Assembly (NCBI GenBank): GCA_963920665.1
Contig: OY987263.1
Location: forward strand, 35,948,547-36,012,546
DNA length: 64,000 nucleotides
Direction of reading: 5' to 3'
From: Straminergon stramineum
Taxonomy: Eukaryota; Streptophyta; Bryopsida; Hypnales; Calliergonaceae
Position numbers and translations under genes: made by a program. Shown one piece after another: positions 51,661 to 61,640 of the stretch (positions are counted from its first letter, which is position 1; the number at the start of each line of letters is the position of its first letter). The notes beneath the pieces were generated by a model. It made no database searches. It worked only from the letters and a program-made list of their open reading frames with translations, and was not told the DNA's origin.

Positions 51661-52540
51661 AGACTCTTGATAAAGTTTAACCCTTAAATTCTTAAATCAG
51701 AAGGTCAAAAAATGGCCTTTGGATGACATAGTTTAGCACTTTTAGGGGACAGAAAAAAAGGATTTTTTCATCCAAATTTTTTTGGGAATTGTTTGAGCAC
51801 TTTTACAAGAAGCCTTATAATATCAATGTCAATGGAAAGCTCTAAAATTGATAGCCAATCTACTAGTGTTGGAAATCCTCTTTGTGGTATTGTTGACTTT
51901 TCTATAAATGAAGGTGTTTAACCCCTATAGTAAATGCCAAATTAACCATTTTATGGTTGTTGCTCAACTTTATGGGTTGCTCCAATGTCAAGTAAATATT
52001 TTTTTGGAAACATTGTATTTTTCTCATGTAGTTGGTCACTTGGTCAAGTTGTCTTTCTGTAGCCTTTTTTTTTAATTTGGACAAAAATTCCACCTTCATT
52101 TGGGTGATTTTTCAAAGTTAAACACTTCAAGAAATGCTCACTACAAATTGTCTTGGGAAAAAAACCTAGCCAATCAAAGACCATCCCAAGAAAAAAATTC
52201 CATAGGTGGACAAGTGGGCAAGGGACTAATTGGTTGGAGCATATAGTGAATAGGCATGGCCAAGTGAAATTTTTGTTTCCCAATATGAGAGTTTTCACCA
52301 GACCCTACTTAGTTGCTTTCCAAGCAAAGGACTTCAACAAAAAAACTTCGGTAAATCTTTGGTCAAATGACTCCAAGTGAAAAAGCAGTAGCACCCTGAA
52401 ATTATCCCAATATACATTCTAACATCTCTAGAGTATTATAACATCTATATGAGGACATCAATAGGATAACCTTTTAGACCAAATTCTCCCCTAAATTGGC
52501 AATTAGTGCACCACAAGGATCCAAACCATAGTTGTCATAG
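51661..52540. other. AT-rich DNA with TTAA-family fragments
   Basis: 'tttaacccttaaa' near 51676 and 'tttaacccctatag' near 51918 are in the same orientation and do not form a pair, so they are fragments. ORFs of 65-84 codons on opposite strands at 51902-52380 overlap and look spurious. Confidence 0.45.
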
Positions 52541-52551
52541 TAGACAGACGT

Positions 52552-52714
52552 CCGGTTTGCCCGTCCGTCCGTCCGGGACGTCCGTTAGAGGTCTCGCCCG
52601 TCCGATACAGTCAACACAAAGTTGACTTCATGAAAACAGAAAAATAGGCCACGTGGATGCCACATGGATTCTGCAACATGCAGGGCGCGGACGCGATCGT
52701 CAGGGCACGGACTA
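52552..52714 (-). repeat. Small GC-rich patch with inverted copies of the minisatellite core
   Basis: It contains a cgtccgtccgtcc tetranucleotide run (about 52562-52574). Near 52682-52714 are gggcgcggac and gggcacggac, the reverse complement of the GTCCGCGCCC core found in the promoters of the kinase-like, RING and zinc-finger genes. It lies about 500 bp beyond the stop of the kinase-like gene and may mark the left edge of the whole assembly. Confidence 0.5.
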
Positions 52715-53197
52715 GATTTACATATGCTAAATTAATATGCTTTTACATATTTCCATTTCATATTTCATATGCCATATTCCAAGTCACTCCAACACTCCAT
52801 ATTTTTTTCTTCATTCCTAAAATTCTTCCAATCTACTTCAATGTCATTTTTTTTTTGGTGGATCATTTCTTTTTTTTTAGGGGGCTTCATGAACTCCTAA
52901 AACATAGGCATAGTGAAAACATAAAGTGTATGTATTTTTATACCAAACTATTGCATTCATTGTTTTTATTTTAAGTTTTATCATCAATTCATAGAACTCA
53001 TAAAAATGCAATGAGAAAGAACAATCAAATGAAATATTAATATATTATGAGATTTTGAGTATAGAATACATCCGATTTTATATATATTTTGAGGTGTTTG
53101 GCAATTTCCAAGTAGGTACACATGGTCCTCTATGAGGATGATTTACCTTCTATGCCTAAACTATATGCTAAACTACAAAAAGTGAAACAACTAAATA

Positions 53198-54826
53198 CTA
53201 TGTACGATAACAACAATCTGGCATAGTCCAATAGTGGGGTGCGTTTCTCAATGTGTCTAGAACATCTGGCACTGACGCCCTTTCACTCACATCCTCTTTT
53301 ACAAGGCTTTCCAATTTGATCCTGAGGTTATGATATTGCTCTGGATTCTTCGTTGTAAAGTATTTGGGGTTCCAGTCCTCTTTCCAAATTGCAGCTGCTA
53401 TCCATCCCGCCGCATGTGCATCAATAGCTATGGAGTACAAATGTGTTTTCTGCATGGCCTCAACTGAATTTGCTGAACCTTGCTCTCCGTATACATAAAA
53501 CAATTCAGGGGCTGTAAACCTTCGCTTCTTCTTCTCTTTTGCCAGAATCTCCATGCTGGGAAAGCCATACCTTGATGGCTCCTTCTCTACAACTCGGCTA
53601 GAAAGTCCCCAATCACATATCCCTATGTACACCCTCTGTTCTTTCCAATCATCAAAATGGAGCAAAACATTGGATGGAGTTATGTCGTTGTGCATGTACT
53701 GTGCATCGTGGCATTTCCCCACAATGACAAGCAAGGAGAGTGCCAAGTTCACTTGGTTCTTTTGGTAAGTTGCAACCCATGCAAGCTCCTCTTTTGTCAA
53801 CCCCGTACCTTGTTCACGCTCAATGTCATCCGCATCCACTGATTCGCTCACTTTCGAATTGTATTTGGATAAGAAAGAAATTAGAGATCCTCCATTCCAC
53901 CACAGCGTATAGCCTTCCATTGTTTTAGGGTGGAGGTATGCAATTCGAATGATGCCAGGATGTATCACTGGACACCCTCCCGCCTCATTGATGATTCCTT
54001 GGCGCTTCTCCTTTTCATTTGTGGTTTTCAAGCTCTTCCCAGCAAAAAAAATCCAACTAGGAATGCTCTCAAGTTTTGTAAGCATCACCTTCCTCACGGT
54101 TCCATATGAACCAACCGCACTCTGTTCTGGCATGGGGATGACTTTTACTGAACTTTCAAGCCACTTGAATGTTCCACTCACACAATGAGCCCTTATTGCG
54201 TCTTCAATTGTCGCTTTCCATGGTGCTTGCTTTTTCTTATGCGATGAAGAAAATTGTTGAGCAAAATTTTGAATGATTTTCAATTTTGCAACCAACTCTT
54301 TGTTCTGCATGTCCCAATCGCTACCATCCTCTTTCTTACCCGTGTGGTAACACCAATTTGACACTATATTGGTTGTGAGGGCAACTACCTGTTTATCCAG
54401 CCAATCTTGGTGCAACCAATAATCAGAGAAATTGTTGAATTTCTCAGATGCTTCAAACTTTGACTCCAGCTCCCTTCGCAAGTCCCTTGTCAGTTTGTGG
54501 TATCCTTCTTCGTTGTGCGCCACATACTCCCTAGTCAACATAGTTGTACCTCGACGAGTGTAGAACACCACAGCTATTGCTCTCCCTTCAACTATGAATT
54601 CATGTGGAGGCATATGGGGATTTTGGGTTTTTTTGCGCTTCTTTTGGCCTGATGAGGAAGGATTTGATGAACCTGAGGACATCAATGTGTTCGTGGATGG
54701 AATTACCATCTCACCGACATCATCCAAATCTTTAAACATAGGACGTTTATCCGCAGATCCACTCCCTTCCTCTGTCATAATGAAAAAAATTTGGTACGAT
54801 GGGCCTCCGTATCTATCCGAAAGCAT
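53198..54826 (-). CDS. Intronless protein-kinase-like protein, 542 aa
   Basis: An uninterrupted ORF of 542 codons. The kinase-fold half lies at about residues 225-535: a glycine loop VGSYGTV (238-244), a candidate ATP lysine at 264 (FAGKSLK), catalytic loop HND with Asp381 and Asn386 (HNDITPSN), a DWG in place of DFG (405-407), APE (439-441), an F-helix Asp469, and an Arg516 late-lobe motif. The usual HRD arginine is Asn and the DFG Phe is Trp, but the catalytic Asp, Asn and metal Asp remain, so activity is possible. Residues 1-225 match nothing I know and contain a Ser-rich patch and a basic KKRKK (62-66), a possible nuclear signal. An in-frame Met17 (start at 54778) may be the true start, since the first 16 residues look like leader sequence. 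The gene is divergent from the RING gene. Substrate unknown. Confidence 0.85.
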   Translation of the reverse strand: MLSDRYGGPSYQIFFIMTEEGSGSADKRPMFKDLDDVGEMVIPSTNTLMSSGSSNPSSSGQKKRKKTQNPHMPPHEFIVEGRAIAVVFYTRRGTTMLTREYVAHNEEGYHKLTRDLRRELESKFEASEKFNNFSDYWLHQDWLDKQVVALTTNIVSNWCYHTGKKEDGSDWDMQNKELVAKLKIIQNFAQQFSSSHKKKQAPWKATIEDAIRAHCVSGTFKWLESSVKVIPMPEQSAVGSYGTVRKVMLTKLESIPSWIFFAGKSLKTTNEKEKRQGIINEAGGCPVIHPGIIRIAYLHPKTMEGYTLWWNGGSLISFLSKYNSKVSESVDADDIEREQGTGLTKEELAWVATYQKNQVNLALSLLVIVGKCHDAQYMHNDITPSNVLLHFDDWKEQRVYIGICDWGLSSRVVEKEPSRYGFPSMEILAKEKKKRRFTAPELFYVYGEQGSANSVEAMQKTHLYSIAIDAHAAGWIAAAIWKEDWNPKYFTTKNPEQYHNLRIKLESLVKEDVSERASVPDVLDTLRNAPHYWTMPDCCYRT

Positions 54827-54972
54827 GAAAGTTAAAAAAAATTCAAAAAAACCAGGTCACATATGCGGGCCAAGCCCACCACCCACCAAACTCACTCACA
54901 TAGGCCGCGGGGACGAACTAGCGTGTGAGGCATAGGGCGCGGACTTGGCAAAGAAATGAGGGCGGGGACTCG

Positions 54973-54981
54973 CTTTATATA
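54973..54981 (-). promoter_or_regulatory. TATATAAAG box of the kinase-like gene
   Basis: On the minus strand the sequence reads TATATAAAG, 147 bases upstream of the first Met and 195 upstream of Met17. A gtccgcgccct core lies downstream in the leader (54933-54943, minus-strand sense), and the main GC-rich repeat lies upstream between the two divergent genes. Confidence 0.65.
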
Positions 54982-54984
54982 GTC

Positions 54985-55147
54985 CCCCCACTCACGTCCA
55001 CGCCCTGACTTTTAGTGTTCCCGCCCCTCTCCCAGAGGTCCACGCCCCCTGAGATGGCGTCCGCGCCCCAGCGTTGGAGTCCGCGCCCCCTGCGATGGCG
55101 TCCGTGCCCCCTGCGATGGAGTCCGCACCCTGGCGTCCCCCACCTCC
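54985..55147. repeat. GC-rich minisatellite shared by two divergent promoters
   Basis: Degenerate tandem units of about 22-25 bp are built on gtccgcgccccctgcgatgg (variants gtccacgccc, gtccgtgccc, gtccgcaccc). It fills the space between the back-to-back TATATAAAG boxes at 54973-54981 and 55151-55159. The core is the same as in the arrays at 59.8, 60.2 and 63.2-63.5 kb. It may act as a bidirectional enhancer or promoter element; function is inferred from position only. Confidence 0.75.
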
Positions 55148-55150
55148 AAC

Positions 55151-55159
55151 TATATAAAG
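55151..55159 (+). promoter_or_regulatory. TATATAAAG box of the RING-H2 gene
   Basis: TATATAAAG lies 137 bases upstream of the preferred ATG at 55288. The leader between them shares 'ttgagct..ttgtgag' and 'gtctacttg' with the leader of the zinc-finger gene at 63.6 kb. Confidence 0.65.
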
Positions 55160-55251
55160 CCATTTCCGCCCCATTTGTGCCCGCCCTGCATACTCTCAGC
55201 CTTCCACCTCTTTGTTGAGCTGGTTGTGAGCGTTGTGCGGGGTCTACTTGA

Positions 55252-57585
55252 TTGCCACGTTGGAGGTTTTCGAATTTTTCTGCAAAAATGGCTACACCAC
55301 CAAGAAGGACCAAGGAGGAACGAGACAAGACTCGACTGCGAGCAGGAACCAAACATCGTAAGCGACTGCATGTTCTACGTAACCCTGCCAAGCTTGCATT
55401 CAAGGGGTGGGAGGACGTGCCTGATCCATGGACTTATGATGACTGCACCAATTACATCGAGTGGTGCCACATTGACAAGGTCTTCCCGGAAGAGCGACAT
55501 AACTTTCATAGACGCTTCCACAAGGCAAATTTGAAACATTGCCTTGACAATGAGTTCACGAACCGATGCATTGAGGTGTTCCAGGTGTTGTATGATGTCC
55601 CGAACGTCACACGCAATGAAGTGCATCTTTTCATTGCACGAGGGGTCCATGCGGAGGTGAAGTTGAACAAGAGAGTGGATTGGTCAACTTTGAAGACAAT
55701 GGGGGAAAATGTCAAAATTCCTCCCCCAGAGAATGGATTCATTCCAAGGGGGGTAAAAAGATACCCAGAAGGTGGTCTATCGAAAAAAACTACACAGGTT
55801 CGCGCACCACGAAACTATGACACTTCGGACTCATCTACGGACAGCGACTCTGATGGATCTCATGTACCAATTGTAGTCAACCCTAGAACACAACAACAAC
55901 GTGCTAAAAAGAGGAGGGCTGCGCGTGCAACTAATGAGGTTTTACCAGAAAATGTTGTGGAGGAACAGGTGCCACCTACTGACGAACCAACAATAGGAAT
56001 TGTTGATGTTACAGCTGCTGCAAACCGAATTCAGAGTTTGTTGACCGAAGTGAATGACAAGAATGCGGAATTGCATTCTTTATATGATGATGTCAACAAA
56101 TTGAGGGAAGAAATCAAAGAGAAGGACAACATCATCAATCAACAACAACTTGAGATGGAGGTACTTCGACACGCTCTTGAGGCAGCAACATTAACCAATG
56201 CTGGTCAGGATCCACGAGGGGAAGCGCAAGGGCCTTCAAATAATTCTCAAATTCCATTGGAACATACAGAAGTTGGTGCAACAATGGGTACTCAAGAAGA
56301 TTCATTGTCCTTCGGAGAATTACCCACGAATGTAGTTGCAGCAATACCAGTTGACCGAAGCACCCAACTGACGGACGCGCTTGCAAACAATTTGAGATTG
56401 AAAAATCAATTGCATGCGTTGATGGAGCAATATTACCAATGGAAGATGGCATGCATCTTTAGTGTTGACAGAACTAGGCAAATGGTGGAAGAATTCAAAA
56501 AAATAGACAACAATTACGGCACGAACAATCAAGAGAGGGTTTTTGGTTTGACATCGTGGGCCCTGGTGGATGATCTTTTCAATATGGATGAAATGACAAC
56601 CATCAACATTGGTGGTGGACCAACATCCATCGATTGGTCCAAACATGCTTGGGATTTCAAGAATGCAATTGGCTCTGTCATCGACCATCAAGGCAATCCA
56701 TTACTACTGTGGCCAAATCCTTCAACCTTCGTGCATGATGGAACTACATGTCCCATTTGTCTTAATCCATTTGGCCCAGAAGGTGGAATGCACCTAGGCA
56801 CGTGTGAACATTTGTACCACCCATTCTGCCTAATTAGCTTGATGATTATTCGCCGACGCTGTTCATTGTGCAAGGCTCCTTTCCATGAGTGCTTGTATGA
56901 GTTGTTTGGATTAGTTCCCTACATGCCACTGCATTGGGAATTCAATGCTGAAAATGCCCCTGATCATTCTCAAAAGTGGGGAACAGACTTGGTGTGGAGC
57001 TGGAAATTGAACATCCATTCGTTGGACAAACAAAACCTTTGTACCGAATGGGGTTGGGAAAGAGATCCGGCTCAAATTGTGGAGGTGTGCCACCACTTGG
57101 TTCCACTAAAGGACAACTTCAGCGAAGGAAGACGGAATTTCTTCTTCCAATGCTTCAATGGGCATTGGAACGAAGCTGGACAACACTTCCAATTTGGACC
57201 TCATCCTCGTGGATGGTTATGGGGCGTTGATGGAGTTCGCATTACTGACGACAATGGGATGCGGATGGGGGAAGACATTGGCATGCCAGACCCTGCTGAA
57301 CTTGCACAACTATCGGAGTCAGAGTGGCGAGAAACCTTTCGAAATGAAGGGATGGACTATTTGTTAGAACAACATAGCCCGGGAACTCTCCAATGTCTTC
57401 AGAGCCTCAAACAATCACAAATATTGAGGGCTATATTAGAGGAAGACGGACCAGCAAGGAGAGCTCGATCCGCAGTTCATAGACTTCGTTTGGGCTCAGA
57501 TGAAGACCTTCCAGTCCACGCCGGGACACATGACAATGAGGCTGGACCAAGTGGTAGTGCAAGTAGTCCAATGAACATTGACTAA
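55252..57585 (+). CDS. Intronless RING-H2 protein with coiled coil, up to 777 aa
   Basis: The open frame runs 777 codons from 55252. The more likely start is Met13 at 55288 (AAAAATGGCT, a good plant context), giving 765 residues beginning MATPPRRTKEE. Numbered from 55252: a basic N-terminus; an unrecognised, Trp/His-containing domain to about 165; an acidic Ser/Asp stretch near 190-203; a basic AKKRRAAR near 217, possibly nuclear; a predicted coiled coil at about 256-313; and a RING-H2 finger at 500-541 with all eight ligands (C-x2-C-x14-C-x-H-x2-H-x2-C-x11-C-x2-C). After the RING lies a Trp-rich segment unlike known families. A RING of this type usually acts as an E3 ubiquitin ligase; substrate and role are unknown. 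The gene is divergent from the kinase-like gene and shares its repeat-bearing promoter region. The absence of introns contrasts with PEPCK. Confidence 0.88.
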   Translation: MPRWRFSNFSAKMATPPRRTKEERDKTRLRAGTKHRKRLHVLRNPAKLAFKGWEDVPDPWTYDDCTNYIEWCHIDKVFPEERHNFHRRFHKANLKHCLDNEFTNRCIEVFQVLYDVPNVTRNEVHLFIARGVHAEVKLNKRVDWSTLKTMGENVKIPPPENGFIPRGVKRYPEGGLSKKTTQVRAPRNYDTSDSSTDSDSDGSHVPIVVNPRTQQQRAKKRRAARATNEVLPENVVEEQVPPTDEPTIGIVDVTAAANRIQSLLTEVNDKNAELHSLYDDVNKLREEIKEKDNIINQQQLEMEVLRHALEAATLTNAGQDPRGEAQGPSNNSQIPLEHTEVGATMGTQEDSLSFGELPTNVVAAIPVDRSTQLTDALANNLRLKNQLHALMEQYYQWKMACIFSVDRTRQMVEEFKKIDNNYGTNNQERVFGLTSWALVDDLFNMDEMTTINIGGGPTSIDWSKHAWDFKNAIGSVIDHQGNPLLLWPNPSTFVHDGTTCPICLNPFGPEGGMHLGTCEHLYHPFCLISLMIIRRRCSLCKAPFHECLYELFGLVPYMPLHWEFNAENAPDHSQKWGTDLVWSWKLNIHSLDKQNLCTEWGWERDPAQIVEVCHHLVPLKDNFSEGRRNFFFQCFNGHWNEAGQHFQFGPHPRGWLWGVDGVRITDDNGMRMGEDIGMPDPAELAQLSESEWRETFRNEGMDYLLEQHSPGTLQCLQSLKQSQILRAILEEDGPARRARSAVHRLRLGSDEDLPVHAGTHDNEAGPSGSASSPMNID

Positions 57586-57840
57586 GTATAGTTTAGAGTG
57601 TTCTAGCTAGTGAGCTTAGGTTTTCTTAGAAGACTTACTTTCCTAGCATTATATAGGCTTATATACTTTCCTACTTTATATTACACTATGCATATGAAAT
57701 ATATATGATTTTGTTTTGAATGGTTTTGCCCAAATTGACTTCGTTTATTTTTTGCACATACCCATTTGAAATGACTTGTCAACTTCATACATATTAAAAT
57801 TATTTATACCATGAAATGAAATGTCATTGAAATGGAGTAA
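57586..57840. other. 3' flank of the RING-H2 gene
   Basis: AT-rich sequence that probably contains the 3'UTR. No perfect, well-placed AATAAA is seen before about 57866, where aataaaa occurs. Confidence 0.4.
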
Positions 57841-59370
57841 AATTCATTCCCAATTTCCAATCAATGAATAAAATTAGGGAAGGACCACAAATGTCATTTA
57901 ATAGGAAAAAAACACTTTTGAAATGTCATTAATGCAAAGGAAATAAGGAATGATGGAACCCCCCAAAAAATGGGATGGTAATAGGTACATATTTAATTGC
58001 AAAATACTAAAATAGGCAAAGGAATGATGGAGAAAAGCAAAAAAATAGGGAAAGAATGATATACCAAAAAATAAATGGCATTGAGTTGGGATAAAATGAT
58101 CTTGCAAATCAAGCCCCAAAAAATTAGAATGGGTTTAGGGAATACAAAAATTAAATGCACTTGGGTTGAAATGGAGCAATTTGCTAATCAAGCACAAAAA
58201 AATTAGGAAGGGAATGATCAATGAAAAAAAAATGGCATTGAGTTGGAAATAATTTAGGAAGAGAATAATAATGCCATTTAGTTTTTGTATGACTTGGGAT
58301 GAAACAATTTTGCTAATCAAGCAAAAAAAATCAGAAAGGGAATGAATCCCACCAAAAAAATGGCATGGAAGTGTATTGTTATCCGAAGCACCCAAAATTG
58401 GGAAAGGTAAATGGGAATCATTAAATTGGGATGGAAATAGGTACATATCCAATAAAATGGTTACCAAAAAATGACCATAAAATAAAATTGAAAACTTTAA
58501 ATTAGGGAAGGAAGTAAAATGTCTTTGAGTTAGAATAGGATTTAATAAATAAAAAAGTTAATGAGAAAAATGAAATGTCATTGAATTGGATTAGGATTCA
58601 ATGGGGATAAAATTTAGGTGAGGAAATGAAATGTCATTGAGTTGAAATAGGATTCAAATATTCAATGATAAAAAAAATTAGGTGAAGAAATGTAATGTCA
58701 TTGAATTGGAATAGGATTTAATGATAAAAACATTTAGGGAATGAAATTAAATGTCATTGAATTGGAGTAGGATTCATTTCCAATCAATGACAAAAACTAG
58801 GGAAGGGAAAGAAATGTCAATCCATTGGAATGTAAGTGCATTTTAAATGTTAATAAAAGCAAACAAATGTGAAAGAGATATGAAACAAATCTTATTATTG
58901 ATTACCTATTTCTTCATATGAGAAATGGGAAGTGAATGGAAAGACTCCAATTTGGTACCATAAAAAACATTTATTATTGAGTTGGGATGGAAGAATTTTG
59001 CTAATGAGTAAAAAAAATAGGAAAGGGAATGATGGAATAAAAAAAAGCTTGCTTAAAGTTGGAATAAAAGAGTTTCAGGAATAAATGAAGGAAAAAAAAT
59101 GGAAAGCAAAAAAAATAGGAAAGGAAATGACGCAACAAATAAATATTGGCATGGAGTTGGAATAAAAGAGTTTTAGGAATTAATGAAGAAAGAAATGGTG
59201 GAACAAAAAACAGAGGGCAAATAGTTGAAATGGAAGTGTTTAAAGAGTTCATGAAGCCAAAAAGAAAATTGAATGATTTACAAAAAAATTAATGGCATTG
59301 AGGTGGGATGGAAGAGTTTTAGGAATGAAGCCCCCCAAGATAGGAAAGGGAATGATGGAATTAAAAATTC
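57841..59370. repeat. AT-rich array of degenerate ~77-bp units, array 1
   Basis: Successive units carry the same phrases in order: 'cattgagttgggatgg', 'agttttgctaatcaagc', an A-run, 'ataggaaagggaatgatgg', 'aacaaaaaataaatgg'. Units are diverged and partly deleted, and the left part (58500-58800) uses a variant built on 'aatgtcattgaattgga'. The ORFs of 73-110 codons on the minus strand here (Phe/Leu/Ile/Ser-rich) are made by the repeat and are not genes. Confidence 0.8.
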
Positions 59371-59594
59371 AAGTGACGTATTGAAGGCCTAGAATTTTTT
59401 TTAACCCCCTACTATTTCTTTCATTTTAAACAAAATGAGGTTTTACCCTTTTATCTAGTACACTACATTTCCAAAACATTTCCTAAATATTTCCTCAAAG
59501 TGTCCTAAACACTTTAGAATTTAGAGTCTTTTTTTTACACCCTAAACTATTTGTTGGTTCAAAGTAGTTTGAAGTGTTGCAAGAAGTAAGGAAA

Positions 59595-59847
59595 AACATT
59601 TCCCACCACAATGAAGGGGACATACTCTTCCATGAAGTTTCTTCCAAATCTTAGTCAATGGAGCTCTTTATTTGGCATCTTGCTTTCATTGCCTTGTCGG
59701 AATCCAAAACAAGTTGTTGAGGCTATAATTAATGGTTCCCCCGCTCCAAAAAAAGGAGGGACTGAAGAATGTCAAAGCCCAAGCACATTTCAAAGTCCTG
59801 CCTCCTGTGCTGGACGAGCACATCCACGCCCTAGAGTCCGCGCCCTG
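59595..59847. repeat. 253-bp direct duplication, copy R1
   Basis: It matches 62958-63210 without any gap and with seven substitutions (about 97% identity). Both copies lead directly into a GTCCGCGCCCTG array. The two contain an open frame starting at an ATG (59611 and 62974), but most differences inside it change the amino acid, so it does not look like a selected protein. Confidence 0.9.
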
Positions 59848-59985
59848 AAGTCCGCGCCCTGGATTCAAGTCCGCGCCCTGGATTCAAGTCCGCGCCCTGA
59901 AGTCTACGCCCTGACTTCAAGTCCGCGCCCTGGATTCAAGTCTGCGCCCTGAAGTCCGCGCCCTGCATCCGCGCCCTGACACAGC
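59824..59985. repeat. GTCCGCGCCCTG minisatellite array at R1
   Basis: Alternating units of the forms GAAGTCCGCGCCCTG and GATTCAAGTCCGCGCCCTG, with variants. The core is the same as in the other arrays. No TATATAAAG box or gene follows here, so it looks like an orphaned promoter-type array. The ORFs on both strands (59611-59952, 59904-60167) are read-through of the repeat. Confidence 0.85.
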
Positions 59986-60190
59986 CCATTCAGCAAAAAC
60001 ATTTGTGAGAGAAAGCATTCTTGTCTCTCCATGAATATGAGGACTCTAAAGAAAGGTGTGACAGCATTTAATGTTTCCCTCTTTCCACGAAAAGGGGGGA
60101 CATCTTCCAAGACCATTAAATAGGAAGAAGGAGGGATCCCATGCCCAGTGCATCCCCATGTGCGCACCTACATTTATGTAGTGGAGTTTC
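59986..60190. other. Spacer between two GC-rich arrays
   Basis: About 200 bp of mixed composition without an ORF of its own. It contains 'gaagaaggagggatcc' and a 'tatgtag' near 60178, but no TATATAAAG. Confidence 0.4.
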
Positions 60191-60192
60191 GC

Positions 60193-60375
60193 CGTGGAGT
60201 CTGCGCCCTGAAGTCCGCGCCCTGACTTCAAGTCCACGCCCTGAAGTCCGCGTCCTGACTTCAAGTCCACGCCCTGGAGTCCGCACCCTAACTTCAAGTC
60301 CCCGCCCTCACTTGGAGTCCACACCCTTCAGTCCCCGCCTTATGATGACGTCCACGCCTTGAGTAGCGCCAGCGC
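60193..60375. repeat. Second orphan GTCCGCGCCCTG minisatellite array
   Basis: Units of GACTTCAAGTCCACGCCCTG and GAAGTCCGCGCCCTG with many point changes, so more diverged than the array at 59.8 kb. No gene follows within 1 kb. Confidence 0.8.
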
Positions 60376-60432
60376 AGTGAAGTTCCACCCTCCAACTTCT
60401 TGAATTATTCTGACCAAGGGTTTCAAGAGTGC

Positions 60433-60461
60433 AGGGTTTAGGGTTTAGGGTTTAGGGTTTA
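60433..60461. repeat. Short interstitial TTTAGGG (plant telomere-type) repeat
   Basis: About four perfect units of the plant telomere repeat next to a GC-rich array. It is too short to be a telomere. Such runs also occur in plant promoters (telo-box AAACCCTA in the other strand) and at repair sites. Confidence 0.85.
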
Positions 60462-61640
60462 TGCTTTGAGTTAATGGCTTAGGGTTGAATTAAATAACAA
60501 ATAGATGTAGCAATTACCTTTAGAAAAGAACCCTTCTCATGCATTCAAATCAATATAACTTGTAAGTTCATGTGAAAATCAATTTCTTGTACCAATGATT
60601 CGTAATCATGGATTGGCATTCACAATCATTCTACTTCAATTTAACTTGTACGTTCAATTAAGCAATAGTCCCTTGTACCAACTGTCAGGTAATAAAAAAA
60701 ACTTGAATCCCTTTACATTTTTTTTGTTTTTTTAACAAATGGAAAGAACCATTGCATAAAAAAAAATACACAAAAGGACAAGCCACAAAGGCTAGACAAT
60801 GAAGAGATATGAGCAAAAACAAACAATCCCTTTATATTTAGAAGAAAATGTAACTTGTAATTTCTCGTTTCCGAAATAAATTTCTTTTAGTTAATATGCC
60901 TCAAATTGAATCCTTTATTATGAATGATGGATTTGAAGAAATAAAACCTATGGGTTCATTAATAAAATTCATTCTATCAATTATTCCAAAAACCCTTATA
61001 CCAAGAATTTTCAAATATTAGTCCCTTCACGTGAATCCAAAAGAATGGAAGATCTGAGCTTCCATTCAAAAACCATCCCTTGTAGCTATTTTCTTAGAAA
61101 TGGTTCCCTTCCAAGTTATCCAACCCCCCAAAATGGCATTGACTTCAAATGTAAGTGCTTTGAAATTCAATGTCCATAACGAGGGATGGGGTCATCCAAA
61201 CTTTCATAAATTTAATTTCGGTATGATTCAAAACTTTAGTTACAAGTTACAATGTTTGAGCCTAAGGGCCTAAATCCCAAACACAAATACTTGAATTTGA
61301 TTTTTTGCTAAAATATAATTCTAGCAAAGAAAAACGGGGAGAAAGAAATCCAAGGAAGAGAATTCGAGGCAAGCAGGGAATCCAAGGGTAGGATCCGATG
61401 TAAGGCCCTACAATTCTATTTTATACAAAGTTGGGACCTAAATGGATAGGAATTTTTTTTTTAACTATTTTCCTTTTTATTAAAGAGTCTTTTGCCCCAT
61501 GTACCATAAACAAATGGGTTAAATTTTTCTACTCAAGATTTAATGCAAAGTATCCATTGTCATTCTTGATTTTCTAATGCATGTGATGGCCTTTAACTTC
61601 ATATTTTTTTATTATCTATTTTTTTATGACATGTGAAGAG
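60462..61640. other. AT-rich spacer, no gene seen
   Basis: No ORF longer than 60 codons and no recognised repeat. It separates the orphan arrays from the second 77-bp array. Confidence 0.55.

Noticed and set aside
53198..57585. Origin of the kinase-like and RING genes from an endogenous large DNA virus
   Set aside because: Intronless kinase and RING genes would fit, but no viral hallmark gene such as a capsid protein, polymerase or packaging ATPase is seen in the window. It remains only an alternative.
57898..59252. Minus-strand ORFs rich in Phe, Leu and Ser with apparent membrane segments
   Set aside because: They are translations of the AT-rich 77-bp repeat units, which recur in both arrays.
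59611..59952. 113-codon ORF in R1 and its 136-codon relative in R2
   Set aside because: The frame is shared because the DNA was duplicated. Three of the four substitutions inside the shared coding stretch change the residue and the C-terminal half is minisatellite, so selection on a protein is not indicated.
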